A stretch of DNA of 64,000 nt from Burkholderia anthina (lineage in GTDB: Bacteria; Pseudomonadota; Gammaproteobacteria; Burkholderiales; Burkholderiaceae). Positions 26,145 to 36,183 of the stretch are shown in pieces. The notes beneath the pieces are model-generated. The model made no database searches and was not told the DNA's origin. It was given only the letters and a program-made list of their open reading frames with translations. Numbering within the stretch: position 1 is the stretch's first letter; every line of letters begins with the position of its first letter. The position numbers were made by a program, and so were the translations under genes. The stretch is taken from assembly GCF_001547525.1 (NCBI RefSeq), contig NZ_LNJP01000003.1, positions 682,001-746,000 on the forward strand, in the 5' to 3' direction.

Positions 26145-28007
26145 TCACTCATCCACTCTAAAAGCCAAAACCAGCTTGGTCAATTCCGCCGCCTGCTGCT
26201 TCAAACTCTCCGCGGCCGCCGCGCTTTCCTCGACCAAAGCCGCATTCTGCTGCGTCATCTGATCGAGCGACTGCACCGCATCCCCGATCTGATCGATCCC
26301 GGCACTCTGCTCCAGGCTAGCCTCAGCAATCTCGCTCATCATCGCGCTAACGCCCTGAACCTGCGAGACAACATCGCTCATCACCTTCCCCGCCTCACTC
26401 ACGAGCCGCGACCCGGCACCCACCGTCCCCGCGCTATGCTCGATCAGCGATTTGATCTCCTTCGCCGCTTGCGCGCTACGCTGCGCCAAATTCCGCACCT
26501 CCGAGGCAACGACAGCAAACCCACGCCCCTGCTCCCCCGCCCGCGCCGCCTCCACCGCCGCATTCAACGCCAAAATATTCGTCTGAAACGAAATACTGTC
26601 GATCATCACAATGATCTCGGAAATTCGTTGCGAAGCGTTACTGATCTGCTCCATCGTCGTCACGACCTCGCCCACCACCTGCCCGCCGCGCGCCGCCGTA
26701 TCCGCCGCACCGTTGATCATCTTCGCGGCCGTTGCCGCCGTCTCGGTGTTGTTGCGCACCACCGCCGTGATCTCTTCCATCGACGAAGCCGTCCGTTCCA
26801 GGTTGCTCGACTGCCCTTCGGTGCGCTCGCTGAGATCCGCATTCCCCGAAGCGATCTGCGCCGACCCCGTCGCAATCGAAGCCGACGCCGCACGAATGCG
26901 ATGAACGAGCGTCGACAGCGACGACACGAACTGGTTGAACGCATCCGACAACTGCCCGATCTCGTCCTCGCTCTCCACCGCCATGCGGCGCGTCAAGTCA
27001 CCCTGACCGCTCGCGATCTCCGACAACAGCGTCGCCGCGCGGCGAATCGGCGCGGCAATCGCACGCCCCACCAGCCAGATCACGAGCAACGCAACCCCAA
27101 GCCCCACCACCGCCGCGACCAGCGCCGCGCTGCGAATCGCACGCGTCACCGGCCCGAGCAGTTCGGCCTGCGGCACTTGAACGACCACATACGCATTCAG
27201 CTCCGGAATGAACGACGTCGCGATGAAACGCGCGCCGCCATCGCCCTCGTAGCTGAGGTACGCATACGGCTTGCCCGCAAGCAGCGTCGCCGACGCATCA
27301 CCCGGCAGGCCCGGCTCATCCTTCAGGAAATGCTTGCCATCGATCAGCGACGTATCGCGATGCATCATGATCGCGCCGTCGGGACGCACGAGGTACGCAA
27401 ACCCGGTGTCGCCGATCCGGTAAGCGGAGATGCCCTTCGCGAGCGCATCGACGGACAGGCTCATGCTTGCCGCGCCAACCGGCACGCCGTCGAGTTCCAC
27501 GCGGCTGTTGATGAACATCATGTAGCCGCCGACGGTCACTTCGCGATCCATGTTCACGTCGTACGCCTTGCCGGACGACAGGAAGTTGGTCAGCCACTGA
27601 TCCTTGTCGGTCACCTTCCGCTGCAAGCCGGCTTCGTTGTAATAGTTGCCACTCTTCACCGACACCCACTGCACGGACGCGGCCTTCTGCTCGTCCTTCA
27701 CGTTCTTCGCGAGCTGAATCCAGTTACGCGTGCCGGCATCGGGTTCGCCGTCGGCTTCCCATTGCAGCAGAAACGCATCGCGCGCGAGAATGCGTGACGC
27801 GGCGATCGGGCCGGCCATCTGGCGCTGCACGTCGGCGCGAATGCCGTTGACAGCGGTCGGCAACTCTTCGCGGACAACGCGATCGCGCACCGCGTTGCCG
27901 ATCAGACGAACGCTGAGCCCGCTCGAAATCGCGACGAATACAAGCAGGCAACTCGTCATGCTGAGAATCAGCTTGTTCTGAATGGAAAGCTTGCGCCAGA
28001 AATGCAT
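26145..28007 (-). CDS. Methyl-accepting chemotaxis protein with double Cache sensor
   Basis: 620 residues. TM1 near residues 12-34 ([21 protein letters not shown]), a ~250-residue periplasmic Cache-type sensor ([46 protein letters not shown]), TM2 near 290-312, HAMP, then a cytoplasmic signalling domain. The hairpin tip is [37 protein letters not shown]. No C-terminal NWETF-like tether is seen. It directs chemotaxis via CheA/CheW; dCache sensors often bind amino or organic acids, but the ligand is unknown. Confidence 0.94.
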   Translation of the reverse strand: MHFWRKLSIQNKLILSMTSCLLVFVAISSGLSVRLIGNAVRDRVVREELPTAVNGIRADVQRQMAGPIAASRILARDAFLLQWEADGEPDAGTRNWIQLAKNVKDEQKAASVQWVSVKSGNYYNEAGLQRKVTDKDQWLTNFLSSGKAYDVNMDREVTVGGYMMFINSRVELDGVPVGAASMSLSVDALAKGISAYRIGDTGFAYLVRPDGAIMMHRDTSLIDGKHFLKDEPGLPGDASATLLAGKPYAYLSYEGDGGARFIATSFIPELNAYVVVQVPQAELLGPVTRAIRSAALVAAVVGLGVALLVIWLVGRAIAAPIRRAATLLSEIASGQGDLTRRMAVESEDEIGQLSDAFNQFVSSLSTLVHRIRAASASIATGSAQIASGNADLSERTEGQSSNLERTASSMEEITAVVRNNTETAATAAKMINGAADTAARGGQVVGEVVTTMEQISNASQRISEIIVMIDSISFQTNILALNAAVEAARAGEQGRGFAVVASEVRNLAQRSAQAAKEIKSLIEHSAGTVGAGSRLVSEAGKVMSDVVSQVQGVSAMMSEIAEASLEQSAGIDQIGDAVQSLDQMTQQNAALVEESAAAAESLKQQAAELTKLVLAFRVDE

Positions 28008-28279
28008 GGGGAACCCTCGATAACCGCTCGGTCTGAGCCAGATTGGGTTATCGGCAGGCGGGCGCGGAAACGCATCGCTGATTTCAGATAGCGATCATTC
28101 GAGATTCGTTATGTTGTTGTCGGGCTGGCATATGCGGCCGCCTATATAGGCAGAAACGGCGCAACCTGAACGCCAATCAATACGCGACGGAAATCGTCAC
28201 GCGCCGGTTTCGCGCTCTTGATGCCGCATCGTTACCCGCGACGAGCATTGAAATGCCCGCCACGATCGCCCGCGTCAGG

Positions 28280-28942
28280 TCAGAACTCCATATCGAGTTC
28301 GTCGATGTCTTCGTGCTCGGCCTTCGCCGCGTCGATCCACTCGGCGACGAACGGGTGCGCGAGCACCTGCATGCAGTACTCGGCGACGTCCGGTTCGAGC
28401 TTCACGTCATAGGTCAAAAAGCGCGTGACGACCGGCGCATACATCGCGTCGGCGATGCCGATCTCGTCCCCGAACAACCATGGGCCGCCGTACTCGACCA
28501 GGCACTCGCGCCAGATCGTCACGATCCGCTCGATGTCGTGCTGCGCGCGCGACCAGATCCGGAAGCCGGGGAAATGCCCCCGCAGGTTCATCGGCAGCGC
28601 GGATCGCAATGCGCTGAAGCCGGAATGCATCTCGCCGCAGATCGACCGGCAATGCGCGCGTGCATGGCGTTCGTCGGGCAGCAGCCGCGCCTGCGGCCGG
28701 ATCTCGTTCAGGTATTCGGCGATCGCGAGCGTGTCCCACACCGCGTTGCCGTCGTGCGTGAGGCACGGCACGAGGATCGACGGCGACAGCAGCAGCAGCT
28801 CCGCGCGCGAAGCGGCATCGATCGGCACGCTGATCGTCTCGAACGCGAGCCCGCTCAGCTTCGCGAGCAACCAGCCGCGCATCGACCACGACGAGTAATT
28901 GCGGCTGCTGATGGTCAGCATCGTCCGTGCGTTGGATTCCAT
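28280..28942 (-). CDS. Glutathione S-transferase family protein
   Basis: 220 residues from the ATG at 28942, preceded by GGGGGAG. Thioredoxin-like N-domain: MLTISSRNYSSWSMRGWLLAKLSGL with the likely active-site Ser (SSWS), then ILVPCLTHDGNAVWDTLAIAEYLNE containing the cis-Pro and the glutathione-binding acidic/Ser region. All-helical C-domain follows (ICGEMHSGFSALRSALPMNLRG). Probably cytoplasmic; the conjugation substrate is unknown. Confidence 0.9.
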   Translation of the reverse strand: MESNARTMLTISSRNYSSWSMRGWLLAKLSGLAFETISVPIDAASRAELLLLSPSILVPCLTHDGNAVWDTLAIAEYLNEIRPQARLLPDERHARAHCRSICGEMHSGFSALRSALPMNLRGHFPGFRIWSRAQHDIERIVTIWRECLVEYGGPWLFGDEIGIADAMYAPVVTRFLTYDVKLEPDVAEYCMQVLAHPFVAEWIDAAKAEHEDIDELDMEF

Positions 28943-29231
28943 GTCGCTCCCCCTGCTGAATGTCGTTCGTGCCCCTGCACCGTAAACGGACGCGCCGCAT
29001 GACCGGCCGCACCACACCTGTGCGATCGGTTCGCCGAAGTGGCGCGCCGTCGCACGGCATCGCGACACATGTCGCGATGCCGACCGGCAAGGCCATGCAT
29101 CGCCTGCACCCCGCTCATCACGTACCGCGCGCGTCGCCGCGCTCCCGAACCGCTGCAACGCGCGTGCCAGCCGCATGCTGGCATACGGCTTGCCTCGTTC
29201 CCTGCAATGCGGCGTCACGAGCGGCGGTCTG

Positions 29232-30587
29232 ATGAATCTGCTTGCCTATCCGTTTTATCAATGGTCTGCGGAATGCCTGCGCCCGGCGCGCGCTTGGGCG
29301 GCCGCCACGCGCGCGACGATGTCGCTGTGGCCGCCGGTGACATCGACACCAACGGGCCGCATGGTCGACGCGCTGTGCGAACTGCTCGAATGCTGCGCGT
29401 TCTCGCATCGGCGTCCGCCGTTCGGGATCGCATCGGTCGTCGTCGACGGCGAAACGGTGCCGATCGTCGAGGAAGCGGCCGCGGCCACGCCGTTCGGGAC
29501 ACTGCTGCATTTCCGCAAGGCGCGGCCGGTCGCGCGCCAGCCGCGCGTGCTGATCGTCGCGCCGATGTCCGGGCACTTCGCGACGCTGCTGCGGGGCACG
29601 GTGCGCACGATGCTGGCCGATCACGACGTGTACATCACCGACTGGCACAACCCGCGCGACATCCCGCTGGCGGCCGGGCGTTTCGGTTTCGACGAATACG
29701 TCACACACGTGATCGACTTCCTCCGTCACATCGGCCCGGACGCACACGTGCTCGCCATCTGCCAGCCGACCGTCGCGTCGCTGGCCGCGGTCGCGCTAAT
29801 GGCGGCCGGCGGCGATCCGGCGCAGCCCGCGAGCCTCACGCTGATGGCCGGCCCCATCGACTGCCGCGTGAATCCGACGAAGGTCAACGCACTCGCGACG
29901 AGCCAGCCGATCGAATGGTTCGAGCGCAACCTGATCAGCGTGGTGCCGGCGGGTTTCGTCGGCGCGCAGCGGTGCGTGTATCCGGGCTTCGTGCAGGTCG
30001 GCGCATTCATGTCGATGAATCCGGACCGGCATGCGGCGTCGTTCGCCGATCTGTACTACGAACGCGCGAAAGGCGACCCCGCGAAAGCCGACACGTTGCG
30101 GCACTTCTACGACGAATATTTCGCGACGGCCGACCTCACCGCGGAGTTCTATCTGGAAACGGTCGAGAAGGTGTTCCAGCAGTACGCGCTCGCACGCGGC
30201 GAACTGACGGTCGACGGCACGCTCGTCGAACCGGCGGCGATTCATCGCACCGCGCTGTTGACGATCGAAGGCGAGAAAGACGATATCTGCGCAGTAGGCC
30301 AGACGGTGGCCGCGCAGGAATTGTGTTCGGGATTACCGTCGTACCTGAAGACGCACCATGTACAGACGGGTGTGGGGCACTACGGCGTGTTCAACGGCAG
30401 TCGGTGGGACACACAGATCTATCCGATCGTGCGGGCGACGATCCACGACAACGAGCCGTACGATCGCACCGCGGATACGCAAGGCGACATGAGCGGCGCG
30501 CACTACGTCACGCTGCGTGCGCTGCTCGATGCACGTGCATCCGGGATCGACGAAGCGACCGAGGCGGAATCGGATCACGCGCACTGA
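29232..30587 (+). CDS. phaZ: Intracellular polyhydroxyalkanoate depolymerase
   Basis: 451 residues from the ATG at 29232 (MNLLAYPFYQW), the usual length of the PhaZ1-type intracellular depolymerase. The nucleophile is a Cys (about residue 178 in LAICQPTVASLA) instead of the Ser of a normal lipase box, as in Cupriavidus PhaZ1. The likely acid and base lie in IEGEKDDICAVGQ and TGVGHYGVFNG. It degrades stored PHB granules to hydroxyacyl units. Monocistronic. Confidence 0.92.
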   Translation: MNLLAYPFYQWSAECLRPARAWAAATRATMSLWPPVTSTPTGRMVDALCELLECCAFSHRRPPFGIASVVVDGETVPIVEEAAAATPFGTLLHFRKARPVARQPRVLIVAPMSGHFATLLRGTVRTMLADHDVYITDWHNPRDIPLAAGRFGFDEYVTHVIDFLRHIGPDAHVLAICQPTVASLAAVALMAAGGDPAQPASLTLMAGPIDCRVNPTKVNALATSQPIEWFERNLISVVPAGFVGAQRCVYPGFVQVGAFMSMNPDRHAASFADLYYERAKGDPAKADTLRHFYDEYFATADLTAEFYLETVEKVFQQYALARGELTVDGTLVEPAAIHRTALLTIEGEKDDICAVGQTVAAQELCSGLPSYLKTHHVQTGVGHYGVFNGSRWDTQIYPIVRATIHDNEPYDRTADTQGDMSGAHYVTLRALLDARASGIDEATEAESDHAH

Positions 30588-30764
30588 ACGCGGCTGGCGC
30601 CACGGTGAATTGCCCCGCCCCGCCAGAGATGCGGGGTGATGTTGGCCGCGACATTCGAGCGGCGTGCGAGCAAAACCCCTCGCGCGGATCTTCGCAACCC
30701 TTTGGAATTCGAAGCAATGTGCGGGAGCGAAGAACGGACCGCAGAAGTCAGCGGATCAATAAAA

Positions 30765-30786
30765 AACCGCCTGAATGCAGGCGGTT
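30765..30786 (-). terminator. Rho-independent terminator of the cupin/ABC-transporter genes
   Basis: Perfect 9-bp stem AACCGCCTG/CAGGCGGTT with a 4-base loop (AATG). On the minus strand it is followed by a T6 tract (complement of 30761-30766). It lies about 30 bp past the stop of the cupin gene. Confidence 0.9.
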
Positions 30787-30814
30787 CTTCGAAAACGCAC
30801 ACCCAACCGGCCAG

Positions 30815-31249
30815 CTAGGCACCGGCCTCACCCCACGGCGTCGGCTCCGGCACCGCGCACGGGCCTTCAACGTCGATCGATTTGAAGTCGGCGGGCCCGA
30901 CGATCTCCAGGTACTCCATGTCCGGCGAGTAGTCGAACAGGTAGTGGACGATCCCCGGCGCCTGATGCACGCAGTCGCCGGCGGCCACCAGCGTTTCCTG
31001 TTCGCCGTACATGAAGCGCGCCCAGCCCTTCAGCATGATCACGATATGGAACTCGGCCTCGTGACGGTGCCAGCCGGTGCCCGCCTCCGGTGCATGATTG
31101 GCCCTGACGAGTTGCGCGACGACCTTGCCGTTCGTCGCGGCGGCGATACCGAGATCGCGGTACAGGAAAAAGTCGCGCAGGCCCTCGCCTTGAAAGGAGG
31201 TGTCCTGCGGCTTCACGTGGGAAAAAGCAGTGGTGGTCGGCGTGCTCAT
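30815..31249 (-). CDS. Cupin-domain protein
   Basis: 144 residues. Single cupin barrel: GTGWHRHEAEFHIVIMLKGWARFMYG gives the first metal-binding motif (H-x-H then E/H) and GDCVHQAPGIVHYLFDYSPDMEYLEI the second. No enzyme motif can be assigned. It lies 81 bp downstream of the ABC ATPase gene on the same strand and shares its terminator, so it may belong to that transcript. Confidence 0.85.
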   Translation of the reverse strand: MSTPTTTAFSHVKPQDTSFQGEGLRDFFLYRDLGIAAATNGKVVAQLVRANHAPEAGTGWHRHEAEFHIVIMLKGWARFMYGEQETLVAAGDCVHQAPGIVHYLFDYSPDMEYLEIVGPADFKSIDVEGPCAVPEPTPWGEAGA

Positions 31250-31330
31250 CGCGGTGCTCCTTTATCGAAAGGATCACGCGAGACAAGCATTTAGCGTTCC
31301 AGTTTGCGGCGGCGCAAAACGCGCGCGGGC

Positions 31331-32098
31331 TTACTTCAACCGTCCCGACAGAAACTGCCTGAGCCGCTCGCTCTTCGGATTCACGAGAATCTGCTGCGGA
31401 TCGCCCTCTTCCTCGATCTTCCCCTGATGCAGGAAGATCACGTGGTTCGACACGTTGCGCGCGAAGCCCATCTCGTGCGTGACGACGACCATCGTGCGGC
31501 CTTCCTCGGCGAGCTTCTGCATCACCTTCAGCACCTCGCCCACCAGCTCCGGATCGAGCGCGGATGTCGGCTCGTCGAACAGCATCACTTCCGGCTCCAT
31601 CGCGAGGGCGCGCGCAATCGCGACGCGCTGCTGCTGGCCGCCCGACAGGTGCGATGGATACATGCCCTCGACGCGCGGCGCGAGCCCGACCTTCTCCAGA
31701 TACGTGCGCGCCCGCGCGGTCGCCTCGTCCTTGCCGACGCCGAGCACGGCCATCGGCGCCTCGATCACGTTCTCGAGCACCGTCATGTGCGCCCATAGGT
31801 TGAAGTGCTGGAACACCATCGACAGCTTCGTGCGCATCCGCTGCAGTTGCTTCTGGTCGGCCACGCGCAGCGAGCCGTTGCGCTCGCGCGTGGTCTGGAT
31901 CGGCTCGCTGCCGATCGTGATCTGCCCCGAGCACGGCTGTTCGAGGAAGTTGATGCAGCGCAGGAACGTGCTCTTGCCGGAGCCGCTCGAGCCGATGATG
32001 CTGATCACGTCGCCGGCCTTCGCCTTCATCGACACGCCCTTCAACACCTCGTTGTCGCCGAATTTCTTGTGCAGGTTGTCAACGGTAAGCTTGTACAT
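31331..32098 (-). CDS. Polar amino-acid ABC importer, ATP-binding protein (HisP-like)
   Basis: 255 residues from the ATG at 32098. Walker [10 protein letters not shown], signature LSGGQQQR, Walker [15 protein letters not shown], switch His in VVTHEMGFA. HisP-type features include the [24 protein letters not shown] block. It energises import together with the two permeases encoded just upstream. High similarity in pattern to histidine/lysine/arginine/ornithine importers. Confidence 0.94.
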   Translation of the reverse strand: MYKLTVDNLHKKFGDNEVLKGVSMKAKAGDVISIIGSSGSGKSTFLRCINFLEQPCSGQITIGSEPIQTTRERNGSLRVADQKQLQRMRTKLSMVFQHFNLWAHMTVLENVIEAPMAVLGVGKDEATARARTYLEKVGLAPRVEGMYPSHLSGGQQQRVAIARALAMEPEVMLFDEPTSALDPELVGEVLKVMQKLAEEGRTMVVVTHEMGFARNVSNHVIFLHQGKIEEEGDPQQILVNPKSERLRQFLSGRLK

Positions 32099-32131
32099 GC
32101 GGAGTCCTTCGTTGCGGATCATGCGAATGCG

Positions 32132-32845
32132 TTAATGGCTGCGCGGCGCGAGGTACGCGAGCCAGCGCGTCTCGAGCTTGCGGAACACCCAGATGAGCGC
32201 GAACACGACGACGGCGTACAGCACGGCCGCGATGCCGTAGGCCTGGAACGACATGTACGTCGCCGAATTGACGTCGCGCGTGACCTTCAGGATGTCGGGC
32301 ACGGTCGCGGTGAACGCGAGCGTCGTCGCGTGCAGCATCAGGATCACTTCGTTGCTGTAGCTCGGCAGCGAGCGGCGCAGCGCGGACGGCAGGATGATGC
32401 GCGTATAGAGCTTGAAGCGCGACATCCCGTAGGCCATCCCGGCCTCGATCTCGCCGGCCGACGTCGCCTTGATCGCGCCCGCGAAGATCTCGGTCGCATA
32501 CGCGCATTCGTTCAGCACGAACGCGAGCAGCGTGCAGTTCATCGCGTTGCGAAAGAATGTGTCGAGGAGCACGTGGTCGTGCACGACCTGCAGGCTGTAG
32601 ATGCCCGTGTAGCACATGAGCAGTTGCACGTAGAGCGGCGTGCCGCGGAACACGTACGTGTAGAGCCACACGGGGCCCGAGATCCAGCGGTTCGACGACG
32701 CGCGCGCGATCGCGAGCGGCACGGCAAGCGCGAAACCGAGCGCGATCGACACGACCAGCAGCCACAGCGTGATCGCGAGGCCGCTGAAGCGATAGCCGTC
32801 GGTATAGAGAAAGTTTTGCCAGTACTGGCTGACGAGTTCGATCAC
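32132..32845 (-). CDS. Polar amino-acid ABC importer permease (HisM-like)
   Basis: 237 residues starting at a GTG (32845) that overlaps the preceding gene's stop as GTGA. Five or so membrane helices and the cytoplasmic EAA loop (GEIEAGMAYGMSRFKLYTRIILPSALRRSLPS), which contacts the ATPase. Belongs to the HisM/QXA group by length and order. Confidence 0.92.
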   Translation of the reverse strand: MIELVSQYWQNFLYTDGYRFSGLAITLWLLVVSIALGFALAVPLAIARASSNRWISGPVWLYTYVFRGTPLYVQLLMCYTGIYSLQVVHDHVLLDTFFRNAMNCTLLAFVLNECAYATEIFAGAIKATSAGEIEAGMAYGMSRFKLYTRIILPSALRRSLPSYSNEVILMLHATTLAFTATVPDILKVTRDVNSATYMSFQAYGIAAVLYAVVVFALIWVFRKLETRWLAYLAPRSH

Positions 32846-33531
32846 AGTGCAAGCCTCCGGACGCCGACGGAATAACGCTTCTCGAGGTGATGCAACACGA
32901 CGTTGGACACCGTCGTGATCGCGAGGTAGATCGCGCCCGCAGCCAGCGTGAAGAAAAAGAAGTCGAGCGTGCTCTTGCCGGCGTCCTGCGACGCCTTCAC
33001 GACATCGGCGAGGCCGATGATCGACACGAGCGCGGTGGCCTTCACGAGCACCTGCCAGTTGTTGCCGATGCCCGGCAACGCGAAGCGCATCATCTGCGGA
33101 AACAGGATGCGGCGAAACACGCGCCAGCCGCTCATGCCGTACGCGAAGCCGGCTTCGAGCTGGCCGCGCGGCACCGCGAGGAACGCGCCGCGGAACGTTT
33201 CGGTGAAGTACGCGCCGTAGATGAAGCCGAGCGTGATGACGCCGGCGACGAACGGATCGATGTCGATCTGGCGCCAGCCGAGCGCGTCGGTAACGTTGTT
33301 CAGCAGGATCTGCATCCCGTAGAACAGCAGCAGCATCAGGACGAGATCGGGCACCGCGCGGATCAGCGTCGTATAGAAGGTGCCGATCGACTTCAGCATG
33401 CGGTTGGTCGACAGTTTCGCGCTCGCCCCGATGAGGCCCAGCACGAGCGACGCGGCGAGCGACAGCACCGCGAGCTTCACGGTCTCGACCGTGCCGGCCC
33501 ACAGCAGTGGGCCAAATCCTTGGAAGATCAT
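32842..33531 (-). CDS. Polar amino-acid ABC importer permease (HisQ-like)
   Basis: 229 residues from the ATG at 33531 (MIFQGFGPLLWAGTVETVKL). EAA loop in GQLEAGFAYGMSGWRVFRRILFPQMMRFALPG. Translationally coupled to the HisM-like gene. The remnant of the binding-protein gene lies ~125 bp upstream. Confidence 0.92.
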   Translation of the reverse strand: MIFQGFGPLLWAGTVETVKLAVLSLAASLVLGLIGASAKLSTNRMLKSIGTFYTTLIRAVPDLVLMLLLFYGMQILLNNVTDALGWRQIDIDPFVAGVITLGFIYGAYFTETFRGAFLAVPRGQLEAGFAYGMSGWRVFRRILFPQMMRFALPGIGNNWQVLVKATALVSIIGLADVVKASQDAGKSTLDFFFFTLAAGAIYLAITTVSNVVLHHLEKRYSVGVRRLAL

Positions 33532-33621
33532 ATGAAGAATCCGGAACGATGTGGCTGGATCGTCAATAGCCATTAACCGCGCATCAAACGAGTTCTGCGC
33601 ACTGAGTGATGCAGCCTGCTC

Positions 33622-33657
33622 ATCAGCCCGGGCGCAGCGCGCGGCGCGCGGGCTGAT
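33622..33657 (-). terminator. Hairpin between the binding-protein remnant and the permease genes
   Basis: Perfect 9-bp stem ATCAGCCCG/CGGGCTGAT around a GC-rich 18-base loop, directly at the stop of the binding-protein remnant. Such hairpins often stabilise the upstream message or attenuate the permease genes. No U-tract follows, so a simple terminator is less likely. Confidence 0.5.
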
Positions 33658-33769
33658 CAACCGCCGTAGACGTCGAATGCGAAGTACCGAAGCGGATCGT
33701 CGACCCATCGTTGGAGTGGGCACCGATCGCGATGCAAGCGGGGGCAATACTGAGCGCGAGTTTCTTCAT
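33657..33769 (-). pseudogene. ABC importer substrate-binding protein, internally deleted
   Basis: Reads MKKLALSIAPACIAIGAHSN then DGSTIRFG (signal peptide and first mature residues of a HisJ-type binding protein). It then passes straight into RYFAFDVYGG-stop, the usual last residues of the same family, in another frame. Some 220 codons of the middle have been lost. The permeases and ATPase remain open, so the importer would need a binding protein from elsewhere. Confidence 0.75.
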
Positions 33770-34427
33770 GGCGTTCCTGTCCGAGGCGAACTGGGCGGGC
33801 CCTGTCGGGCAGCCCGCGCCGGCGCCGCCGGCACCGCGCCCCCGCCGCGAACCCTGCCAACCCGGCGATCGCCCCTTCCGGCGACGCTCAAAGTTGTACA
33901 TACAACTTTGCCTTTTCGGAGGAATGCCCGGCAATCCGGATTTATCTCTAGTCGTCGGCGGATTCTTTCACCGATGACATTTTTTATTTGTTTTTCAATT
34001 GATTGACCATCCCATCAAGCTAAACACGGGACTTCTCCCAACGATCGTTCCAGACCAGGGACGCGCCTTCACTTGTCTATACTTATCCAGCCATCGTCAG
34101 GTTTCCCGTTCGCCGAGCCGACCGTTCCCGGCCCGACCAGCCGGCGGGCAAATGGCGATTCCGCCGGTGGATGCCCGGACGGAATCGGCCGCGGTTGGCA
34201 TGTGCGGCGCAAGTTCGCCGTGTACCTGCGCACGCCGCGCAAGCGAATGCCTTTACGAGAAGACCGAACTCGTCGGGGCGAAACCAGGCGTACGGCGTTT
34301 TTACGGGTTCTTTTCGGGGTGGGCGCGAGTCTATACACCGCATCGTCACCGCGCTTCCTAGAATGGGCGCCATGTCCGATACGCGATCTCCGCGGTGCGG
34401 AGCACGATGCGAGCCGGGGATGAACAC
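33770..34427. other. Long non-coding stretch upstream of the importer and a small ORF
   Basis: No gene is convincing in either strand; overlapping open frames are Arg/Pro-rich shadows. It contains the palindrome at 33890-33909 and an AT-rich tract (about 33970-34020) that could hold a promoter. Confidence 0.5.
33890..33909. promoter_or_regulatory. Perfect palindrome AAAGTTGTACATACAACTTT, HutC-like operator
   Basis: Nine-base arms AAAGTTGTA/TACAACTTT separated by CA. The core TGTA-N2-TACA is the type of site reported for HutC-family GntR repressors. It sits ~120 bp upstream of the deleted binding-protein start on the minus strand, and a hutC-like gene lies at 36184. The match suggests control of the importer by that repressor; binding is inferred. 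Confidence 0.6.
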
Positions 34428-34742
34428 ATGAAATCGACCAGAACCGAATGCGCTGCTTCACGCGGTCTGCCGCCCGCCCGTTCTCGGCGTCGTTGTGCCG
34501 CGGACTCGCTCGTGCTGCTGTCGATCCGCGTCGAATCGGACGACCTTGCGCTCGTGCGGCGCCAGTTGCATCAGGCCGTCGGCGCCGCGCTCAACTGCTA
34601 CACGGCCTCGCTCGACAGCCGCACCGGGCGCGCGTGCATCGAGTTCGAAGTCGCGCGCTCGCAGGCGTCGCCCGCGATCCTGTCGATCCTGCGCGTGCTG
34701 CCGGCCGCCGAGTTCGGCACGATCCGCCTGTTGCAGCATTAG
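34428..34742 (+). CDS. Small hypothetical protein, possibly ACT-like
   Basis: 104 residues from the ATG at 34428. After a basic N-terminus, LVLLSIRVESDDLALVRRQLHQAVGAALNCYTASLDSRTGRACIEFEVARSQASPAILSILRVLP shows an alternating strand-helix-strand pattern of about 70 residues compatible with a small ferredoxin/ACT-like fold. No catalytic motif. The coding frame has normal codon use for this genome. Function unknown. Confidence 0.55.
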   Translation: MKSTRTECAASRGLPPARSRRRCAADSLVLLSIRVESDDLALVRRQLHQAVGAALNCYTASLDSRTGRACIEFEVARSQASPAILSILRVLPAAEFGTIRLLQH

Positions 34743-34874
34743 CCGGCATTCGCCGCCGCGCGTGACACGTGTCACGCGCTCCCGCTTTCATCGATTCGCA
34801 CACGCGTGTTCGCACGGGCACGCGTGACGGATCGCCGTTCCCGTCGCAACGGGCCTTTCCAGGAAATACATGCA

Positions 34875-36002
34875 ATGAAAAAAGCAGTTGTCGGAACCCT
34901 CTCGCTTGCACTCTTCAGCGCCGCCGCGCACGCGCAAAGCAGCGTCACGCTCTACGGGATACTGGATGCCGGTATCGCCTATACGAACAACCAGTCGGGC
35001 AAAAGCACGTGGCAGCAAGGCAGCGGGCTGCTGTCGAATACGGTCTTCGGGCTGAGCGGCAACGAGGATCTCGGGGGCGGCCTGCACGCGCTGTTCCGCC
35101 TCGAAAGCGGCTTCAACCTGAACAACGGCACGCAGTCCTATCGAAATACGACGTTCGGCCGCCGTGCGTATGTCGGGCTGCAGAGCGACCGGTACGGCGC
35201 GCTGACGCTCGGCCGTCAATACGACGCCGTGGTCGACTACCTCGGCCCGCTCGCGCTGGCGAACAACGGCGACGGCAACAACCTCGCGTCGCATCCGTTC
35301 GACAACGACAACATCGACGATTCGTTCTACATCGACAACGCGGTGAAATACACGAGCCCGACGCTCGCCGGCTGGCAGTTCGGCGGCCTGTACGGGTTCA
35401 GCAACGCGGCCGGCGGCTTCGCGAGCAACCGCGCATACAGCGCGGGCGTGTCGTACGCGAACGGGCCGGTCAGCCTCGGCGCCGCGTACCTGCAGCTCAA
35501 TCGCGGCGGCCTGACGGCCGGCGGCGCACTGTCGACGAACGACGCGCCGAACTTCCCGGCCGTCCGGCAGCGCGTGATGGGCGCCGGCGGCAGCTATGGG
35601 TTCGATCGGCTGACGATCGGCGCGTTGTGGACGCACTCGATGTTCGACGAGACGGCCGCGTCGTCGCTGCCCGGCGCGCTGAACGCGCTGCGCTTCGACA
35701 ACTACGAGGTCAACGCGCGCTACGCGTTGACGCCGGCGGTCTCGTTCGCGCTCGCCTATACGTTCACCGGCGGCCGCTACGACGACGCAACCGGCAGCCA
35801 CCGGCCGAAGTGGCACCAGGCGACGCTGATGGCCGACTACGCGCTGAGCAAGCGCACCGACGTGTACGCGGAAACCGTGTACCAGCACGCGTTCGGCGTG
35901 CCGTCGGGCGCGACGCTCAGGTTCGCGAACGTCACGGGGCTCGCGGCTTCGTCGACGCGCACGCAGGTGGTCGCGACGGTCGGCATCCGGCATCGGTTCT
36001 GA
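34875..36002 (+). CDS. Gram-negative general porin (OmpC-like, Burkholderia type)
   Basis: 375 residues from the ATG at 34875. Signal peptide ends in AAAHAQSSVTLYGILDAGIAY, the almost invariant start of betaproteobacterial porins. Regular amphipathic beta strands follow, with a constriction-loop region, and the C-terminal strand ends TQVVATVGIRHRF with the terminal Phe needed for BAM assembly. Forms trimeric 16-stranded diffusion channels in the outer membrane. Confidence 0.94.
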   Translation: MKKAVVGTLSLALFSAAAHAQSSVTLYGILDAGIAYTNNQSGKSTWQQGSGLLSNTVFGLSGNEDLGGGLHALFRLESGFNLNNGTQSYRNTTFGRRAYVGLQSDRYGALTLGRQYDAVVDYLGPLALANNGDGNNLASHPFDNDNIDDSFYIDNAVKYTSPTLAGWQFGGLYGFSNAAGGFASNRAYSAGVSYANGPVSLGAAYLQLNRGGLTAGGALSTNDAPNFPAVRQRVMGAGGSYGFDRLTIGALWTHSMFDETAASSLPGALNALRFDNYEVNARYALTPAVSFALAYTFTGGRYDDATGSHRPKWHQATLMADYALSKRTDVYAETVYQHAFGVPSGATLRFANVTGLAASSTRTQVVATVGIRHRF

Positions 36003-36183
36003 CCGCGCGCGGGCCGTCGAAGGCCGGCCGCTCTGTGCAATCCCGCATGGACGCGCGCCGGCCGAACAGGGATCATTCCGGGAATCCGGGCCGGCGCGCC
36101 CGCGAAACCGGTACACTCGGCGCCGGGCGCGCGCCGGATCGGCATTCGGCGGCGGCCCGCCGCCGACTCTGAATCGTGATCCC

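Noticed and set aside
26064..27797. Long plus-strand ORF (577 codons) opposite the chemoreceptor
   Set aside because: Arg/His/Pro-rich translation with no family pattern; antisense shadow of a GC-rich gene that has clear MCP motifs on the minus strand.
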